Assembly: GCA_947629875.1 (NCBI GenBank)
Contig: CANRFK010000018.1
Location: forward strand, 1-15,783
Direction: 5' to 3'
Length of the DNA: 15,783 nt
Source of the DNA: an uncultured Clostridia bacterium
GTDB lineage: Bacteria; Bacillota; Clostridia; Christensenellales; Borkfalkiaceae
The notes under the pieces are model-generated. The model searched no databases and was not told where the DNA came from. It saw only the letters and a list, made by a program, of their open reading frames with translations. This document shows, piece by piece, positions 12,367 through 15,783 of this stretch; position 1 is the stretch's first letter; every line of letters starts with the position of its first letter. The translations under genes were made by a program, and so were the position numbers.

Positions 12367-13227
12367 TCATTCCGTGTGCTGTTTTTTATAGATGGGAAGC
12401 AGCATGCGGGTGTTTTTCTTGTAGAGCGGGAAGCCCTCTTTGCGGGATTGGTGGCCGTCGGCGAGGGGAATGCTCACAAAGAGGAAGAGGCAGGTGTTGA
12501 GGGCGGCGCCCGCAAGCAGCCACCATTTTTGCGGCATGAGGCAGACCGCCGCCGCCCCTATCCCCCACCACATCAGAATTTCGCCCAAATAGTTGGGGTG
12601 GCGGGAGTACTTCCAGAGGCCTTCGCGGATGAAGCCGCCCGTCTTTCTCTTGCGGAAGCGGTGCATCTCGAAGTCCGCCGTGCCCTGCAAGAGGACGGCG
12701 AGAAGGGACACGCAGAAAAAGACGGCGCTGCCTGCATTGAAGGCGGGGTGTTCGAGATAGGTGTAGACGGCGGGAAGCGTGCATGCGTACACGACGAGGG
12801 TGGGCACGAGGTGGATGCCGACGAGGTTGACGAAAAAGTATCCTTTCCCCGTCTTTTGGGCGAGCATGGTGTACCGCCAATCCTGATGTTCGAGCCCGTG
12901 GAAGGTGTACGCCCAATTCGCGGTGAGCCGCGTGCCCCATAGCAAAATGGCAACAAGGGGTAGGATATTGACGGCTGCGGGCGCGTGCAGACAGGCGCAC
13001 ACGATGACGATGACGACAGGCTGGACGCTCCAATAGGGATCGTACACCGAGGCGTTCTTAAAAATCAGACTGAACGCAAAGACGATGAGGGTTGCGGCGA
13101 CGTCGGCAATGAGGAGCGCCGCCCATACGGGGAGCGGCAGAAACCAATAAATTGTGAACCCAGCCCCGCCCGCGAGGGCGTAGACGGCGGCAAGCACCGC
13201 AAAACTTGCGGCGCGGGAATGCTTCAT
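12367..13227 (-). CDS. DUF1295 / steroid 5-alpha-reductase-like membrane protein
   Basis: A 286-residue polytopic membrane protein with about seven hydrophobic segments (near 8-30, 33-56, 69-82, 86-100, 131-155, 165-181, 212-252). The C-terminal half carries ADFEMHRFRKRK (184-195) and GLWKYSRHPNYLGEILMWWG (203-222), the hallmark shared by DUF1295 proteins, isoprenylcysteine methyltransferases and 5-alpha-reductases. The earlier NASVYDPYWSVQP and WAYTFHGLEHQDWRY stretches are also typical of DUF1295. The family is thought to be oxidoreductases or methyltransferases acting on lipids; the substrate here is unknown. AAAGGAGA lies just before the ATG. It follows mscL after a strong terminator and has no visible promoter, so it may depend on read-through. 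Confidence 0.88.
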   Translation of the reverse strand: MKHSRAASFAVLAAVYALAGGAGFTIYWFLPLPVWAALLIADVAATLIVFAFSLIFKNASVYDPYWSVQPVVIVIVCACLHAPAAVNILPLVAILLWGTRLTANWAYTFHGLEHQDWRYTMLAQKTGKGYFFVNLVGIHLVPTLVVYACTLPAVYTYLEHPAFNAGSAVFFCVSLLAVLLQGTADFEMHRFRKRKTGGFIREGLWKYSRHPNYLGEILMWWGIGAAAVCLMPQKWWLLAGAALNTCLFLFVSIPLADGHQSRKEGFPLYKKNTRMLLPIYKKQHTE

Positions 13228-13253
13228 GATGTTCTCCTTTCTTTGGAGCTTGC

Positions 13254-13282
13254 AAAAAAGACGGCGAAAACCGCCGTCTTTT
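13254..13282 (-). terminator. Intrinsic terminator after mscL
   Basis: AAAAGACGGCG (13256-13266), loop, CGCCGTCTTTT (13272-13282): an 11-bp perfect stem. On the minus strand the stem ends in six Ts (13259-13254) and begins eight bases after the mscL stop. By symmetry it could also stop plus-strand transcription. Confidence 0.93.
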
Positions 13283-13289
13283 CTGTGCG

Positions 13290-13904
13290 TTACTCCTTGT
13301 GCCCGCCGCTCTGTTGCGCTTTGAGAAGCTCGACAATCTGGGCGAGCAACTCTTCCTGCGTGGGAGCGGGGGGAATCGCGGCGGCAGCAGCTGCTGCAGC
13401 GGCGGCATCGGCCTCCGCTTTCGCCTTCTTCTCGGCGGCTGCGGCGAGGATCTCGTCGCGGCTCTTGCCGGCGTGACGGAGCTCTTTGACCTCTTCCTTG
13501 GTGAGGGGCTCATATTTCTTCTTGGCCTCCGCGGCGCCTTCGTGCACGCTGTTGATCACCTTGATGATGATGAACAGCACGAGCGCGATGAGCAGGAAGT
13601 TGATGATCGCCGTGATGAATGCGCCCCAATCGATGTAGATGGAGTTCGCAAGGTCGATCTGTTTGATGCCGTCCACTGTGATCTCCACCTTCTTCAGGTA
13701 GGAATAGATCTCGGTGAGACCCTTTCCGCCCGTGATCGCGAAGAGGATCCAGTTGATGATGGGCATCAGGATCTGGTTGGTGAGCGCCGTGACGATCGCG
13801 CTGAACGCGCCGCCGATGATGACGCCTACTGCCATGTCGATGACGTTCCCGCGCGCGATGAACGCCTTGAACTCCTTAAAGAAGCCCTTCTTCTCTTTTG
13901 CCAT
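13290..13904 (-). CDS. mscL: Large-conductance mechanosensitive channel with long alanine-rich linker
   Basis: MscL is a pentameric inner-membrane channel that opens under osmotic downshock. The N-terminal helix and first transmembrane segment are canonical (FKEFKAFIARGNVIDMAVGV, then IIGGAFSAIVTALTNQI), the second segment is about residues 94-116, and the C-terminal bundle helix QEELLAQIVELLKAQ (183-197) is kept. At 204 residues it is well above the usual 130-150. The excess lies between the second segment and the bundle (about 117-182): a charged helix followed by ten alanines (167-176) and IPPAPT. The alanines use mixed GCN codons, so this is not a simple slippage tract. TAGGAGGTAAC is a near-ideal ribosome-binding site. 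It starts four bases after malQ and is followed by a terminator. Confidence 0.96.
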   Translation of the reverse strand: MAKEKKGFFKEFKAFIARGNVIDMAVGVIIGGAFSAIVTALTNQILMPIINWILFAITGGKGLTEIYSYLKKVEITVDGIKQIDLANSIYIDWGAFITAIINFLLIALVLFIIIKVINSVHEGAAEAKKKYEPLTKEEVKELRHAGKSRDEILAAAAEKKAKAEADAAAAAAAAAAIPPAPTQEELLAQIVELLKAQQSGGHKE

Positions 13905-13908
13905 AAAG

Positions 13909-15405
13909 TTACCTCCTATATGTTTTTACCATTTTTTTCAACTTTCTCAAATTCCACGCGGAGACGCTATGCTTCAAGCGGAATTGCCAATTCCCCTCGC
14001 TCTTCCCCGGGAAATTCATGCGCGCCTCATCCCCCAGCCCCAAGATATCCTGCACGGGGATGACGGCGAGTTTCGCCTTGGACGAGAGCGCGAGCCGCAC
14101 AAACGCCTCGGGCAAATTTTTGCCCTGCGCGTTGAGCTTCATTGCGATCTTCTCCCCTTTAAGCGCCTGTGCCACGCGGGAGCGGAACAGGACGAGCTGT
14201 TCGGGCGTGAGCGACTGCACATAGCCGCGCACCGTGTCGTTATCGTGCGTGCCCGTGTAGACGACGCAGTTCTCCGCGATATTTTTCGGCAGGAAGGGAT
14301 TTTCCGGGTTGCCGTCGAAGGCGAAGAGGAGCACCTTCATGCCGGGGAAGCCCGTGCGCTTGACGAGAGCCCGCACCCCCTCGTCGATGATGCCTAAATC
14401 CTCCGCGATGATGCGGGATTTCTCCTCTTTAAGGCCGGCAAAGAGCGCATCCTTGGGCCCGTCGCGCCAGACGCCGCCCCGCGCATCCTCCGCGTCTGCC
14501 TCGATCTCGTAGTAGCGGTCGACGCCGCGGAAGTGATCGATGCGGACGACGTCGTACGCCGAGAGCGCGGCTTTGAGGCGCTTTGTCCACCAAGCGTAGC
14601 CCTCCTTCTCGTGCGTCTTCCAATCGTAGACGGGATTGCCCCACAGCTGCCCCGTCTCGGAGAAATAGTCGGGCGGGACGCCCGCCACTTTGGCGAGCTT
14701 CAACTCCCCATCCAATTTGAAGAGTTCGGGGTGCGCCCAGACGTCGGCACTGTCGTAGGCGACGTAGAGCGGGATATCCCCGATGATGCGGACGCCGAGC
14801 GAGCGGCAATTTTCGTGAAGTTCCTCCCACTGCGTCCAAAAGATGTATTGCAGGAACTGCCAGAAGAGATATTCCTCGTGATATTCCGTGCGGAGGCGTT
14901 CGCAGGCATCGCTCTCGTGCCGCTTTAAGGGCTCGTCCCAATCGCAAAAACTGCCGCCGTACACCGTCTTCGCCGTCATAAACAGGGCGTAATCCTCCGA
15001 TCTCCCCTCCTTGACGAAGGCGCGGAAATCCTCGCCGTCGAAGGCGAAGCGGGAAAAGGCGAGGCGGAGCGTTTGGTAGCGCTCCTCATAGAGCGCGCCG
15101 TAATCGACGCGCGCGGCGCCCTTGTAGCGGGCGCGGAGCGCCTTCAACTCCCTCTGTTTGAGGAGCCCCGCCCTGCCGAGTTCATCGAGGTCGATGAGGT
15201 AGGGATTGCCCGACGTGCACGAGACGGATTGGTAGGGAGAATCCCCGTAGCCCGTCTGCACGAGCGGAAGAATTTGCCAATATTTGACGCCGCTCCGCGC
15301 GAGCGTGAGCGCAAAGCGCGCCGCATCGCGCAAGTTTCCGACGCCGTATTTTCCCGCAAGCGAGGTGATGTGACACAGGACGCCCGCGGCTCTCACATTC
15401 TCCAT
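13909..15405 (-). CDS. malQ: 4-alpha-glucanotransferase (GH77, amylomaltase)
   Basis: Transfers stretches of alpha-1,4-glucan between chains; acts in cytosolic maltodextrin and glycogen metabolism. The frame is open to 15438, but the ATG at 15405 is chosen because CGGAG lies upstream and the sequence begins MENVRAAGVLCHITSLAG, where the family starts; this gives 498 residues, the usual length. GH77 signatures are present: LPLVQTGYGDSPYQS, VRIIGDIPLYVAYDSADVWA, VAGVPPDYFSETGQLWGNPVY, RIDHFRG (nucleophile Asp290), IIAEDLG (acid/base Glu335) and YTGTHDNDT (Asp388). It starts 13 bases after dapL and ends 4 bases before mscL, so the three are probably one transcript, an unusual functional mix. Confidence 0.96.
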   Translation of the reverse strand: MENVRAAGVLCHITSLAGKYGVGNLRDAARFALTLARSGVKYWQILPLVQTGYGDSPYQSVSCTSGNPYLIDLDELGRAGLLKQRELKALRARYKGAARVDYGALYEERYQTLRLAFSRFAFDGEDFRAFVKEGRSEDYALFMTAKTVYGGSFCDWDEPLKRHESDACERLRTEYHEEYLFWQFLQYIFWTQWEELHENCRSLGVRIIGDIPLYVAYDSADVWAHPELFKLDGELKLAKVAGVPPDYFSETGQLWGNPVYDWKTHEKEGYAWWTKRLKAALSAYDVVRIDHFRGVDRYYEIEADAEDARGGVWRDGPKDALFAGLKEEKSRIIAEDLGIIDEGVRALVKRTGFPGMKVLLFAFDGNPENPFLPKNIAENCVVYTGTHDNDTVRGYVQSLTPEQLVLFRSRVAQALKGEKIAMKLNAQGKNLPEAFVRLALSSKAKLAVIPVQDILGLGDEARMNFPGKSEGNWQFRLKHSVSAWNLRKLKKMVKTYRR

Positions 15406-15418
15406 ATTTTTCTCCGTT

Positions 15419-15783
15419 TTATTTGTGCAGGAGCGCACCGATGCGCCTGCATGCCTCGCGGGTGCTCTCCTCCGTGCCGAATGCCGTGAGGCGGAAGAAC
15501 CCCTCTCCGTTGCTCCCGAACCCGCTGCCCGGGGTGCCCACGACGTTGGCGTTTTCGAGAAGATAGTCGAAAAACTCCCAGCTCGTCATATTATTGGGGC
15601 ACTTCATCCACACATAGGGCGAATGTTTGCCCCCCGTGTAGAAGATGCCGAGCCCGTCGAGGCAATCTGTGATGATCTTTGCATTGTTGCGGTAGTATTC
15701 GATGTTGGCGGAAATTTGTTTTTCGCCCTCCTCGGTAAAGACGGCCGCCGCCCCCATCTGCGTGATGTAACTTGTGCCGTTGA
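15419..15783 (-). CDS. dapL: LL-diaminopimelate aminotransferase, C-terminal fragment
   Basis: The 5' part lies beyond the window. The visible 121 codons read NGTSYITQMGAAAVFTEEG onward and contain PYVWMKCPNN and NVVGTPGSGFGSNGEGFFRL, followed by TAFGTEE, which closely fit the C-terminal domain of DapL. This PLP enzyme converts tetrahydrodipicolinate directly to LL-diaminopimelate, feeding lysine and peptidoglycan. The arginine in FFRLTAFG is the expected carboxylate-binding residue. The PLP lysine is not in the window, and another class I/II aminotransferase cannot be fully excluded, but the GFGSNGEGFFRLTAFG signature is specific. It is the most upstream gene of the dapL-malQ-mscL group seen here. 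Confidence 0.92.
   Translation of the reverse strand, partial: NGTSYITQMGAAAVFTEEGEKQISANIEYYRNNAKIITDCLDGLGIFYTGGKHSPYVWMKCPNNMTSWEFFDYLLENANVVGTPGSGFGSNGEGFFRLTAFGTEESTREACRRIGALLHK

Overview
The window looks like a stretch of chromosome from an uncultured anaerobic Clostridia-type Firmicute. It is GC-rich (about 60% by eye) and its genes are tightly packed. The clues are Shine-Dalgarno sites of the AGGAGG type, sigma-A promoters with TTGACA/TATAAT, a CwlD-type cell-wall amidase, DapL-type lysine/peptidoglycan synthesis and the electron-bifurcating NfnAB pair. The genus cannot be named from the sequence alone. All genes but one (degV) lie on the minus strand, so transcription runs mostly from high to low coordinates.

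Reading in the minus-strand direction: (i) 15783-11559 holds dapL (partial), malQ and mscL in one tight group, an intrinsic terminator, a DUF1295-type membrane protein, then a nitrilase-fold protein that lacks the catalytic triad. (ii) 11558-10911 is a 648-base repeat block between the convergent nitrilase-like gene and degV. (iii) degV (+) and nfnA-nfnB (-) diverge from a 157-base region holding two near-perfect sigma-A promoters. (iv) After a second repeat block (7234-7638) come a CwlD-like amidase, an acyl-ACP thioesterase and a small membrane protein. (v) The arginine biosynthesis genes follow: argG-argC-argJ with ATGA overlaps, a third repeat block, argB, a terminator, then argD cut by the window edge. 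Together the arg genes cover acetylation of glutamate through ornithine, plus argininosuccinate synthesis. argF and argH are not in the window.

The most unusual content is non-coding. Four long intergenic regions are built from the same small set of palindromic modules, shuffled in order and orientation (1236-1490, 7234-7638, 10966-11192, 11215-11558), and a fifth (12253-12366) carries related hairpins. One copy has a perfect 31-base inverted repeat, and hairpin tips differ between copies while pairing is kept. In the block next to the nitrilase-like gene, a second copy of that gene's last nine codons plus stop lies 147 bases beyond the real stop. It differs only at synonymous positions, and a repeat module sits between the two copies. 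Separately, three genes (thioesterase, amidase, nitrilase-like) have a -10-like hexamer only 5-8 bases before ATG and no Shine-Dalgarno site, which suggests leaderless transcripts. In two of these a palindrome spans the start codon.

No CRISPR array, tRNA, rRNA, transposase or phage gene was seen. Family assignments come from recognised motifs, not from a database search.
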